DNA of 42,283 nucleotides, from positions 108,025 through 150,307 of the forward strand of contig JAENRP010000091.1 of NCBI GenBank assembly GCA_024741835.1. The letters run 5' to 3'. The translations under genes were made by a program, and so were the position numbers. The stretch comes from Diplocarpon mali (lineage: Eukaryota > Ascomycota > Leotiomycetes > Helotiales > Drepanopezizaceae). Position 1 is the stretch's first letter; each line of letters opens with the position of its first letter. The notes beneath the pieces are model-generated. The model did no database searches. It saw only the letters and a list, made by a program, of their open reading frames with translations, and had not been told where the DNA came from. Below are positions 1 to 10,487 of the stretch, in pieces.

Positions 1-34
1 AACCCTACACACCTACCATCCTGTTAATTCTCGC

Positions 35-117
35 ATGGTCGACGTCCCTCACTGGATATTATGCGGTGACTAATCGCCTCGGTCCTCCCACCCGCCGCAT
101 GCTCCGATGACCCAAGT
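35..117 (+). promoter_or_regulatory. Putative 5' leader with upstream ATGs
   Basis: Upstream of the zinc-finger start there is a complete 12-codon upstream reading frame at 35-73 and a three-codon one at 99-110. An out-of-frame ATG at 107 overlaps the proposed start at 118. In the main frame an in-frame stop at 67-69 blocks extension. Either these are translational-control uORFs, or the true start lies in an upstream exon outside the window. The promoter itself is not visible. Confidence 0.35.
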
Positions 118-1731
118 ATGCAGACTGTCCTTCGACCACCCATCCACGACATCTACGATCCCGACGATGTTGGACTGCGCGACTCGCCTGACCTGAAGCC
201 AATGCAATTTAGTCTTGTTCCCTCTCTGAGTCCAGAGCCGGACGTGCCATTCCCTCCTGTCAGTGTCGGGTCGAGTCCGGACCCAGAGAATCGCAAGGGG
301 CCTCCGCACTCCAAACCGCGCCCGAGTCGGGGCGATGCCGTATTGATCGCACACATGGCGGGAGGAAAATATTCGGATGTGGCGCGCGACGCAGGGGAGA
401 AGCCGCTGGCGTCGGAAATCGACGAGGACGTACCGGCGAGGGATGGGAGAGACGTGGTGATATCGCGCGCAGAGGATCAGGAGGAGAACACGACAGGCAG
501 GGCAGGACCTGTCGCGCACATAAGCGGAGTGGATCTGGCCACAATGGCTGCAATGCAGACACTTGCGGCGAATGCTCTAAGGCAGGCCGCGAAAGGGAGT
601 CCTGATCCGGCGCAGGAGGCTGCGGAAGGCCTCAGACTCAGGATAGAAACCGGATCAGAGCCAGCGGAGGCGCTGAAGTTGCCCACGGGACCTGCAGACA
701 GAGCACCATGTGTAGACGGGCCGCCTGCGCATCTGTCGCAGGACAGAAATCACGAGATGGTTGCCCCTTCGCCCGCTGGAGAGTTACCACCCATCCGACA
801 CCACTCCCCACAATCTAGTCTAGTCAATGGTAGTGGCTCCAGTCAGATCACTCTACCATCGATATCTGAGCTTGGAAACTTCGAACCGCTTGCGGACGGC
901 GGGATGAGCGACCCCGCCTATCCGCAATCCCCTCCCGGAAGACCACATCAACGCTTCGGAGTACTCCCAACTCAGAACTCGCCTCCAAAATCGCCCAACG
1001 ACGTGTTCCGCGGCCTACCATCCCCCGGGCGGAATCATTTCTACCCTCCCTACACCAGCGGTCATCGGAGGCCTTCGCAGAGTAATGGTGAGCCGCCACA
1101 TTACCAGAGTCCCGCAGACTACAGTGGCAGCAGCAATACGGAAACACCCACAGATGGGTCAGGTGCAACTCCGGCTTCCATGTCCATCGATCGTATGAGT
1201 ATTGACGGGATCACGAATCCTCAGATCGGTGGATATCAATGCATATTTCCAGGCTGTACGGCCCAGCCATTTCAAACCCAGGCAAGCCCACCTCTCGTCA
1301 GACGCTATGATTGCCGGCTCTAAGCTAACGCTCAACCCCAGTACCTACTGAATTCACACGCCAATGTACATTCCCAAAACCGCCCCCACTACTGCAGCGT
1401 CAAAGGCTGCCCCCGAAGCGAGGGCGGGAAGGGGTTCAAGCGAAAAAACGAGATGATCCGGCACGGCCTCGTCCACGACTCTCCCGGCTACGTGTGTCCC
1501 TTCTGCCCGGACAGAGAGCACAAGTATCCACGCCCGGATAACCTTCAGAGGTAACTTCTTGTCCCTCTCCCTGCAACTGCTACGAAGGCTATCAAGTTGC
1601 TGATGTTGAGTAGGCACGTGAGAGTCCACCACGGTGACAGAGACAAAGACGACGCCCAGCTGCGCGACGTCCTGTCCCAGCGCTCCGAAGGCCCAAGTAG
1701 AGGCCGGCGGCGTCGCGGTGGGACGTCGTGA
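118..1731 (+). CDS. C2H2 zinc-finger protein, probable transcription factor
   Basis: Exons 118-1281, 1342-1550 and 1614-1731 join in frame to 496 aa. The first 370 residues are low-complexity and rich in Pro, Ser and Gly, as in a disordered regulatory region. Three C2H2 fingers follow: C375-x4-C...H394-x3-H398, C406-x4-C411...H429-x3-H433 and C440-x2-C443...H459-x3-H463. A basic tail (GRRRRG) ends the protein. Intron 1 (1282-1341) interrupts finger 1 and starts with GC rather than GT, with a GCTAAC branch site and CAG acceptor. Intron 2 (1551-1613) is GT-AG. The arrangement resembles uncharacterised Pezizomycotina zinc-finger proteins; nuclear DNA binding is inferred from the fingers and no target can be named. 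The start is uncertain because upstream ATGs exist and the window begins just before it. Confidence 0.8.
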
Positions 1732-2587
1732 CCTGCTGCGTGCTGCCCGTCGCCGCCGCAGCCCCAGAAGATCGAACGAAGATGCGTGGGAGGATCGCGT
1801 CCACAATTTCTTGATTTGCTTTTGTTCCGCGGCGTTTTCACTGGGCGCGTGGGCGTTATCGATGCCGGCTGGCATGCCGGGGACGGCGTTGGGGATTCTT
1901 CTCGCGGCAGCGATGTCATACCGGGGCTGATGCGCTATGACTGATTTGTTGCTTTGTTGGCTCCATCGTCCGATGGACCGGCTTTCTCGTCTGCTGTGAT
2001 TCGGAGTTCGGAGCCGGAGGCCTGGTCTGGCTTAGGGGTCTGGGGCGGTTTTACCATTATACCAGATGTGTTGGCTTTCACTAGCATCGGCGGCTTTCTC
2101 CCGGATATCTTCTCTCGCCGTTACGGGCCGGTAGGCGTGTCGTTCTAGGTGTCGGGATGGGCCGAGATGAGGGCGTACCATCTCAGTGTTGGTGTGCGGC
2201 TCGGTGCAGAGACGGATCTATGGGGGCTGAAGGGTGTAGTATTTTTCTGGAGTCACTTGCTCGGTGACAGAGCAGAGCGAGAACCGGTCTCCTCTGTGTC
2301 TGCTTGGATTTGTTCATACTGCTCTAAATATGTTTGAATCCTCCCTTTCGGCTGATACTACAGAAAGTCTCTCGTTCTCCAACGCCCACGATTACAACGG
2401 CGGCGGGGGGATCCTTCCGGCCTGCTCGCTTGTCTGCTAGTGAACGATGTCTGAACCGGGTGCTTGCCTGAGCTCCTCCATCACCACCCCATTTTGCTGC
2501 TGCATCTCATTCTCATACGATGTGCTGCGCGTGTGATCCGGAAATCCACCCTTGTACTGGCTCGGCCCCCACCGTCTCGCCACCCAG
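1732..2587. other. Convergent intergenic region
   Basis: This 856 bp stretch separates the 3' ends of the zinc-finger gene and palB. It should hold both 3' UTRs. Short open frames in it have no recognisable protein character and no RNA gene was seen. Confidence 0.6.
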
Positions 2588-5379
2588 CTATCCATCCCCG
2601 ATCCCCCAAAGCCCCACCTCTACAGCCCCGTCACTGAGCACCTCGACCTCGACCTCATCACCTCCCCGGCGCCCCCCGAGCCGTTCAACCACAAGCCAGC
2701 ACCCGCCTCTCCTGCCCACGCCGGGCTCGAGATCCAGGTCCCGCGAGCGGATCCCCATCGGACTATCGCTAAACTCGCCGTCGGCGCTCTCGTCCAGCAC
2801 GCGCTTATTCGGGCCTTGGCCTTGCTCTACCGAGACTCGCAGTAACGGCCGCGAGTTGGGGTTGGGATTGGAGGGGTGCGGGCGTGGGGGTTGGGATTGA
2901 GATTGAGATTTGTACGAGGGGACCCGGGCGATGACCCGGAACCTCGTCAGCCGTGCCGCGGAGATCGGGGCCAGCATGCGATCGACGTTGTCCGGGAACA
3001 CCAGCGGCGGGAGGCGCAGGCTCAAGCGGCCGGCTGTCTCGGGTGGGAGAGGGAGCACGGTACAGGGGACTTGGGAACCGACGCGCAGGGTGAAGTTGCC
3101 GATCTGGCCGGCTTCGAAGGTCGAGCATACGATAGTGTATTTCCCCTCCGCGACGCTGGGGAGGGAGGCGAGCGCGCAGCCGCGCCGGTAGTCGCCGGAG
3201 CCGCCGACGATGTCTTTGCTCGCCACGGAAGACACGCGGGAGCCGCGGCCCCAGACGAGCTTGACGTGGACGGCGAGCTCGGGCTGGTCCGTCTCCAAGA
3301 TGAGAGTCAGAGGCGAGGGTGAGAGGAGCGAGAGAGAGAATTGCGGGTTCAGGGGGTAGGTCGACGCCGAGGCGTTGCCGCCTGCTGTTCGCAGCGTCCA
3401 GGAACCGGTGTGCGTTGAGAGATGCGGGAGAGAGTCTGTGGCTTTGGAGGCCGAGAGGGGCGAGCGGGAGAAGAGGGAGAGCGAAAAGGAGTATTTCGGG
3501 AGGGGGAGCCCGTGTTGGGCGACGACCACGGTGTAGGCTTGGGTAGGGACGGTCTCGAGAATGGCGAGTGTCTGAGGGGCGTCCACATAAGCGCCGCGGT
3601 GCAGGGCGTCGTCGCTCAGATGGATGCGTTGCCCTGAAGAAGTGAAGATGTAGAGGCTTATGAAGCCGAGGCCGGTGGAACCAGACAGGGAAGTAGTGGA
3701 AGTGGAGGGCGACTTGATGGAGCGCACTATTTCTTCTTCGCCTGTTGCGAAGTGCCGACTGAGCAGAATCCACACGGGTCCCCCAGCGCCGGACATCAGC
3801 GAGTATTGCGGGTTATGGAAGAAAAATCCGGACGATTGCAGGCTGGGGACGGTCCAAGAGAAGTGGTGGTCTTCGCGGTGCTTGAAGAGACCTGGGTTCC
3901 AATTCAGGTAGAGCGATTCGAAGTGCTGGATAACGTCTTCGAAGCTCATCCAGAATGTGCCTGGGGAGAGGGGGGCATTTGGGAGAGCTGCGCTTAGGTC
4001 GCCGGTCCAGGACGGGGGAACAGCTTGGGTTGGGCTGAGGTGAGATCCTTTCCACACCATACCATCGCACCACGGGTTCTTGACGAGCACCATATGTTGT
4101 GAGCCAACTTCTCTCATATCCAGGATTGCGTAATCATGTTCCCCAGCCAGGCCGAGCGCTTTCTCCTCCTTAGGGGACAGCCTGCCAGTTCCGAGCGTCA
4201 ACATGATGTCGCCGTAGCCGAAAGAATTATAGATCCGGGTCCAGAGTTGGTCGGGCTGGAGATCGTCACTGGGGATGCGAGTATTGTCAGGGACCGAGTA
4301 CTATCAGGGAACAAGAGTTTCGGAGACTGACCTCCGGAGAAACACTTGCTCTGGTATCCATCCTGTGATAACCCAGAGATCTGTACCTGAATTCGAACCC
4401 GGAAAATCATAGCCTCCCCGGACCTTTAGGTAGGCCTTTTCGATGAGTGCTGGCCAGAGACGCTGGGGGTTGTTCCGGTCAATCACATGGAGCCTCCTTT
4501 TGGTATTCGAGGATGGGAGACGGTCGTCGATAACCACCCTTCTGAAGCAGCCATTGAAATGCATTCGAAAAATGTATTTGCCGTTCTTGGAAACCAAAGG
4601 TCGTGCATGAGCTTTGTCTTGTGGGTAAATTATTGATGCCAGCAGCTTCAACATAATTAGCAGGCTATATTTCACTCACGTCTAGAATCTATACATTTCC
4701 ATGTCCTTTCCCAGCACGGGCGGTTGCAGCACAAAGGCTAGCCACCACTGAACAATCTGTCGTAATATCCTGCACTAAATCGATCTTGAGCGATACCTCC
4801 ACTGGTGACACCTCTAGTTGGGGAAACAGCTCGCCAGGCCTCTTCCATCCATCGAAATTGTTAATTTGACATTCGGATATTCTCAGGTCTCCTGGCTCGC
4901 TCCTCAAGTCAGCCTGACCCATTCCAGAGTAGGGACAGACCACTCACGTGTAATATGGCGAACCATCGGATCCGTCTTCGAAGAGAGTATCAGCGGGCTC
5001 ATTTGTCCACGGAGGAAATATGAACCCGTGCAGCTTCGAGCCTTCCAGCAAGATAAGCTCTTCCTTCCTGGCAACTAGTCTCCGAGAAACCGGGGCTTTC
5101 AAGACGAGATCTTTCTTCACAGGAACCCAGTCCCTGGCCTTCTTGATATCCTCAGCCCAAGAAAGCAACTGCTTGCACTTTGCCCGTAGCCTGGCCTTAT
5201 CTTGGCCATTGCTTGCAGTACCTGTTGCTTGCATGTACAGCTCTGCCGCTGCAATGGCCGCTTGCAAGGCATCTTCTTTGGTGGCTGATGTATCGATGCT
5301 TGACTCGGCTGCCTATCTTTGGTAAGAGATGTAACAGTGGTAGGTAAGATGGGGGAAGCACCTGAGCTTTAGCCTCCAT
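2588..5379 (-). CDS. palB: Calpain-like cysteine protease PalB (Rim13)
   Basis: Minus-strand exons 5379-5362, 5312-4948, 4902-4695, 4645-4332 and 4268-2588 join in frame to 861 aa. PalB is the protease that processes the PacC/Rim101 transcription factor in the fungal ambient-pH pathway, working on endosomal ESCRT-III. An N-terminal helical segment (about residues 15-75) fits the MIT domain. The papain-like core follows, with motifs FPPWTNEP, FDGWKRP, GKYIFRMHFNGC and RGGYDFPGSNSGTDLW. The catalytic triad is visible: C178 in TTDCSVVASL, H346 in GEHDYAI and N366 in VKNPWCDG. C-terminal calpain domain III-like beta repeats run to the stop. Length matches the family (about 850 aa). The first exon is only 18 nt (MEAKAQ). 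Intron 3 uses a weak GTATAG donor with a better GTGAGT 15 nt downstream that would add an in-frame stop. Confidence 0.93.
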
Positions 5380-6157
5380 TGTGAGGGCCTCTTCGTAGTC
5401 TTCCTATCATGCCGCAAGTTCGTGACACTTCTATGGGGTGAGTGGGTTGAGAACCTAGAAAAGTCACGTATCCCACATGCACGGCTAGCTGTGATGAGCG
5501 TGAAACAATTCCCGTCACGCTTTATCTGATTGTTGTGGCGCCTCGAGTTCAGTCCAGACACCTTTTCCAAGAATATATGCAAATTGTTGCACTGAAAAGC
5601 AAGAAACAAGACACCACCCCTGTGGCGTTTGAGAGATACTTGTCCAAGCATCGACTTCAGAAATGAGGCCGGTTCTCGAGAGCGCACGATCCTAGGCCCT
5701 CCTCAAGGACGTCGTGACGCGACTCGGCAACAGGACATGTACTCGAAATTGAAAAACATACTATGTATACGAGATCTGCGGGGTTCTGACTGGGGTACAT
5801 GACATAGCAAGCCTCCGCGGATTTCATCACCTCGGAGCTAATAAACTCACTCCGATGATTAGGAATTCCCGATGATTGCCCTGTGACTGCCGAGGTTCGG
5901 ATTTCCGACTTCTAACCGTGGCGATCCCGGCATGTTCCCATTACTCTCGAGTACGCTCGTAGATGATTGTATCGGTGAGTATTTCTGATTCTTCACGGCC
6001 TTGATTCTCGCATCCTTGTCTCCTTGCGACATACACTAGGATTCTTCACTCGGCCTAACCAACACTCACTGCGGACTCCTTGTCGGCTGAGCCCTCGGAA
6101 CTACAGAACCTTACTTCTCAGCGTGACACCGAGGATATACGTCCCTCGCACGTCAAC
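5380..6157. promoter_or_regulatory. Divergent promoter region, palB / carrier
   Basis: This 778 bp stretch lies between two head-to-head starts and must hold both promoters. I looked for the PacC core GCCAAG and did not see one. No coding segment is convincing. Confidence 0.6.
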
Positions 6158-7316
6158 ATGGCTGGACAGTCGAAAGAGGCTTTGATTCCTCCCTGGGGCT
6201 TAGCAGTTGCTGGCGCTACTGGAGCTGTTATTGCCAATGCCCTGGTATATCCTTTAGACATGTGCGTATATCCTGAGCCGGATCTCGAGCGGCACTTTCT
6301 CTAGCAAAGCATCTCCCACGAGGCACCGTCACTAAACAATGCTTATTGCAGTGTCAAAACCCGTCTCCAGGTCCAAGTAAAGCGAAAGCCAACCGACCCA
6401 GCACCAACAGGCACCGAAGACCCGCACTACACCTCAACCTGGGATGCGATCACCAAGATAGTCGAGGATGATGGGGTTCCCGGTCTCTACAATGGAATCA
6501 ATGGGGCCTTAATCGGCGTCGCTTCTACCAACTTCGCATACTTCTACTGGTACTCGGTCGTGCGGACGTTATACCTCGCACAGCAGAAAGTGCCCTTGCC
6601 GCCGGGCACGCTGGTCGAGCTGTCGTTAGGAGCCGTTGCGGGGGCCGTTGCGCAGGTTTTCACCATTCCCGTGGCGGTGGTTACGACGCGTCAGCAAACC
6701 CAGAAGAAAGGGGAGCGCAAGGGCATGATAGATACGGCGAAGGACGTTATTCATAGCGAGGATGGCTGGACGGGGCTGTGGAGGGGTTTGAAGGCTAGTT
6801 TGGTGCTGGTTGTCAACCCTGCCATCACATATGGAGCTTATCAGAGGTTGAGAGAGGTTATGTATCCCGGGAAGCTGAATTTGAGACCTGGGGAGGCTTT
6901 CTGTGAGTAATAGTCGAGCTACGGGCGCTCGTGTTTATGGCTAAAGATCTCTAGTACTTGGAGCCATGTCCAAGTCCTTGGCGACTATCGCGACTCAACC
7001 CCTAATTGTTGCAAAAGTCGGCCTGCAGTCCAAACCCCCAGCTTCCAGGCAAGGCAAGCCCTTCAAGAACTTCATCGAGGTCATGCAATTCATTATCCAG
7101 AACGAAGGACTACTCGGTCTATTCAAAGGCATTGCTCCTCAAATCACCAAGGGCCTCTTGGTACAAGGGCTACTCATGATGACCAAAGAAAGGTTGGAGT
7201 TGGTGTTTATTCTCCTTTACCGCTATATGCGTAGAGTGAGGGATAAAAGACTTGCGAAACTTGCAGAAATTGCGGCACCAAAGACAAAGGTGTCGCTGCC
7301 TCTGGTTACAAAGTGA
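6158..7316 (+). CDS. ant1: Peroxisomal adenine nucleotide transporter (mitochondrial-carrier family)
   Basis: Exons 6158-6261, 6352-6902 and 6955-7316 give 338 aa. The protein has the three-repeat mitochondrial-carrier architecture. Repeat 1 carries the signature YPLDIVKTR, split by intron 1. Repeat 2 has the degenerate IPVAVVTTRQQTQ and repeat 3 the degenerate TQPLIVAKVGLQ. Degenerate second and third signatures, with the GLWRGLKASLVLVVNPAI segment, are typical of the Ant1/PMP47 peroxisomal group, which exchanges ATP for AMP to support fatty-acid activation and beta-oxidation inside peroxisomes. The start at 6158 has a good fungal context (CAACATGGC) and matches the expected family N-terminus. 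Peroxisomal location is inferred from family membership. Confidence 0.9.
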
Positions 7317-7979
7317 TGCTTGTAGATTGGAAATCGTTTTGGGATTTAAAAGGTATTGATCCGGTTGGATAGCCAAGCTCTGTTTTCGAGAGCTTGTATG
7401 GCCTTTGTAGATATCCAGATAAACGAGGCTATACGATATTAATTGCGCTCTGGGTCCGGGCTGGCCAAGTAATAGCTACCTAGCTTGTACTTGGCCTGTG
7501 GTATGGAACTCCAAGTCTAATACTGGGTAATACAGCTAGGTTTCTAGAAGACCAAGATAGGAATACATTTTTCCGGCTGATCCAGAATTCAATAGTCCTC
7601 TGATTTCAAGCAGTCTTGATACCACTGTATGTATATCATTGGATTTTTTTCGCGCTGCTTTTTCCTTTCTCTCTTACATACGCTTGACGGCCATTCTCCT
7701 CAAACTTAGAGGAATTTACTACTGCCCAGCTATCAGCGTGCTACTCGTTGGTAGTTGTGAAAGAGTGAGGCTGTCGTCCCATAAATAGCTGTCCAAGAAC
7801 AAATAACCTTGTCATAGAACTTCGGCAAGTGAGGACTTGTAATCGGAGCATTTAGAAAACATCCTCCTTGCTTTTTCCCCCCTTGATTCAACGTGCTATG
7901 TTATTCCCCAGACTATATAGCACTATAAGACCTCCTGTCTTCATAAGGCTACGGCACCCATTCCGCAGGTAGTATGCCT
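7317..7979. other. Intergenic, carrier 3' side
   Basis: It should include the 3' UTR of the carrier gene. Apart from short homopyrimidine tracts I see no gene or RNA. Confidence 0.5.
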
Positions 7980-9650
7980 TCGCTTTTTTCCTATTTTGCA
8001 AGTTATGGATAATAACATAGAGCCTTATAGAAACTATTCGGCATAGTACCAAAGGGGTGTTCTGGCCTTTATATGTAGTCCCTACGAGCTAGATAAACTT
8101 TGGCCATTTGCGTATATTAGATAATAGGGAAAATTCGATAAAAAGGCCTTGGCATAACTTATAAGCTATTTAGATTAGTATGAATTCTTTGTCATACCTC
8201 TAAGCCTCTCTTTCTTCGAGTGTCCTCCTTACACCTCAAAGGTATTAGTATAGCGTTTAATTAAGCTTTAGGATCGTAGTATAATGCTATAATAGCAATA
8301 AGATCGAGAGTAAACTTGTAAAATAGCCGCTTTCTAGCTTTCGAATGTCGCAAAGGGCGTAGGAAGCCGCAAGCTTAATACAACGATTAGCTCTATTGAT
8401 AGCAAGCTCAACGGGTTTATAAAAGGGTCGATAGTAGGTTACTAAGAGTTAGATCTTTCGAAAGTTTAGAAGAGGTTTGTACTTTTGGAACTAGCGTCTT
8501 TGATTCAGGCTTAGTAGATAGTAGATGTTAAATCTAAATATGGTTCTTTATAGCCGCTAGATTCTATTTCGTTTTATTGTTTTTATTTCTCTTACTTTAA
8601 TCGTATCGCCGGTGCTAATATAAGGGCTGCGGATCAACAGTACAAACTCTACAAAAGCAGTTGTAGCCTTGTTCAAATTTTCGTTTAAAGTTGTGATAAC
8701 TTAATCTCGGCTCTGTAGAATCTCTTAAGTGAATTGTATGACTTATTATCTTATAAAGTGTCCGAGATTCGTAGGGGGTACCGAGTATAGGTGTTGAGTC
8801 TTCGTCTCCCACCTTCCTTGCATTGATAATAAATAATCAAGACTAAGAATGAGAACATAAGGTAAATTAGTAAATTATTAAATTAGCAATGAAAATAATG
8901 AATTAATAAGTATACAGGCTGAGTGTCAAAGCAAAATTAACATGAATAAAAATGAATAAAGGTTTATATTAAGGTCTGAGCCAATTGCGATCTGTGACTT
9001 TGGAACATAGGACCAAAAGAACGTTGTACAAAGTAAGTACAAATAAAACCCTATGAAACCCATATGCCTAATGTCTAATCTGGACTTTTAAATTTTAATA
9101 CTTAAATTTCAATATTAAACTAATTTCTGAATATCAAATAGAACGTAATCTGAAAAGTCAACAAATAGCCATTGGTATGAGCTCGCTAATCTCGTAGACC
9201 TGTCAAGTTACTACTTGAGGTCCGAGTAGAGTGGGATTAATAAAGCCTCTTGGGTGAGAAGGATATGTAAAGTTGATATTCTCAGGTCGATAAGAAGGGT
9301 CATGATCAAGAGCCGCCGCCGACTAGCCAGACGCTCGACATAATCAAATCGATAGCCGCCATCGGCGTAAATGTCTTATCCTAGGATAGGGAAATTAAGG
9401 CGACTCTATATATCAAGGCACCTTCCGAGAATGTACTCGCCCAGGACCTGGAGGGAACAACTATCAACTAAGGCACGGGTTAGACTCTTGTCTAAGGAAT
9501 CGGGGACCATAGGTACAATAGGCCGAATAGTATAGACGCAAGGAGTTTTTAGGCTGGTTTTTCCTTCTATTTAAATCCGATTATAGCGTTTTTCGCTCGT
9601 GCTATATAGTTTAGAACTAATATGGCACGTTAAAAGGGGGGGGGGATAGT
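7980..9650. repeat. AT-rich, TpA-rich block; probable RIP-degraded repeat relic
   Basis: By eye this stretch is markedly richer in A/T than its surroundings and dense in TA steps (TATA, CTAG, TTAG, TATAG), while CG steps such as ATCG and TCGA persist. That pattern is expected when repeat-induced point mutation converts CpA/TpG to TpA/TpA. No open frame of note survives; the longest, 65 codons on the minus strand near 8615-8812, is unrecognisable. I could not find long terminal repeats, inverted repeats or target-site duplications, so the element type is unknown. A 10-G run lies at 9636-9645 near its right edge. No base counts were calculated. Confidence 0.45.
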
Positions 9651-9827
9651 TCTGAGGCAAAAAGGGACATTCAGTCAGTGATTGTTTAGAAATTAATTAT
9701 CATAAGAATCATGACAAAAAGAACAAGTAATGTAGAAAGGCACTCCCGAACATGTACTGCTCACTTAAAAAGCCAACCGAATCCAAAAACGAACTCGTAC
9801 TGGGAAAAAAAAGTGAAGAAACAATCG

Positions 9828-9835
9828 CACGTGAT
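9828..9835 (-). promoter_or_regulatory. CACGTG E-box (Cbf1-like site) upstream of rpl29
   Basis: The sequence CACGTGAT, which on the minus strand is ATCACGTG and matches the RTCACRTG consensus of Cbf1-type bHLH factors, lies about 145 bp upstream of the eL29 start. Cbf1 is a ribosomal-protein gene regulator in some ascomycetes. Use here is inference, because such an 8-mer is expected a few times by chance in a window this size. Confidence 0.3.
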
Positions 9836-9979
9836 GCCCGATGAAGTCGAGTGGAGCTATTTTAAGTATTTCGTCTAAGGAACTTCACTCGCACACTGGG
9901 CCCGTCTCTAATTCTACCTCAAATTCCACGAACACAACAGCCAAGCAAATCTCAAGTCAACTCCTTGAAATTAATCACA

Positions 9980-10487
9980 ATGGCGAGTATGTAATTTCAG
10001 CCCTATGAGATGTACTATCCGTATTGTGCGCACGTCACGTCTTAGCTGTTATGTGCATACCCAACTTTTCAATTACCAACCCTCCTTAACCAATTTTTGA
10101 TAGGTGTGACTGCTGACCTTTTAACTAGAGAGTAAGAACTCGAGTCAGCATAACCAAGCAAGCAGTTCCCTCCCCAGAGCGCTCCTTGTTCAGCTGCTAA
10201 CTCAGTTTACAGTCCAAGAAGGCCCACCGCAACGGGTTTGTAAACCAGTTTTGACAAAATTCCCTCAACTGACATCGAGACTTTAGTATCAAGAAGCCAA
10301 AGACTTCGAGGTACCCATCCCTGAAGGGGACGGACCCCAAGTTCCGCCGAAATCATAGACATGCTCTCCACGGTACAATGAAGGCGTTGGTAGGTCAAAC
10401 ACATCCTGACGACGTGCGGGTTGGGAAGCAAGTTGCTTATAAATTTTATAGAAGGAGTTCAAGGAGGGCAAGCGGGAGTCGGCATAA
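9980..10487 (+). CDS. rpl29: 60S ribosomal protein eL29
   Basis: Five exons, 9980-9986, 10129-10157, 10213-10235, 10287-10389 and 10452-10487, join in frame to exactly 65 aa, the usual fungal length. The protein reads MAKSKNSSQHNQSKKAHRNG, then IKKPKTSRYPSLKGTDPKF, then RRNHRHALHGTMKAL, with a KEFKEGKRESA tail; this is unmistakable eL29, a small basic large-subunit protein. Exon 1 codes only seven bases. Intron 1 (142 bp) has GTATGT and GCTGAC. Intron 2 (10158-10212) begins with GC (GCAAGC) and ends CAG with a GCTAAC branch site; homology forces this junction. Introns 3 and 4 are GT-AG. Coding sequence is 198 bp against 310 bp of intron. A CT-rich, AC-rich leader precedes the start, as expected for a highly expressed gene. 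Confidence 0.93.

Noticed and set aside
1..12. AACCCT at the window start as telomere repeat
   Set aside because: Only one unit is present and ordinary sequence follows at once.
2876..3637. Long plus-strand open frames over palB
   Set aside because: They are antisense to the GC-rich palB last exon, which has clear calpain homology; they are shadows.
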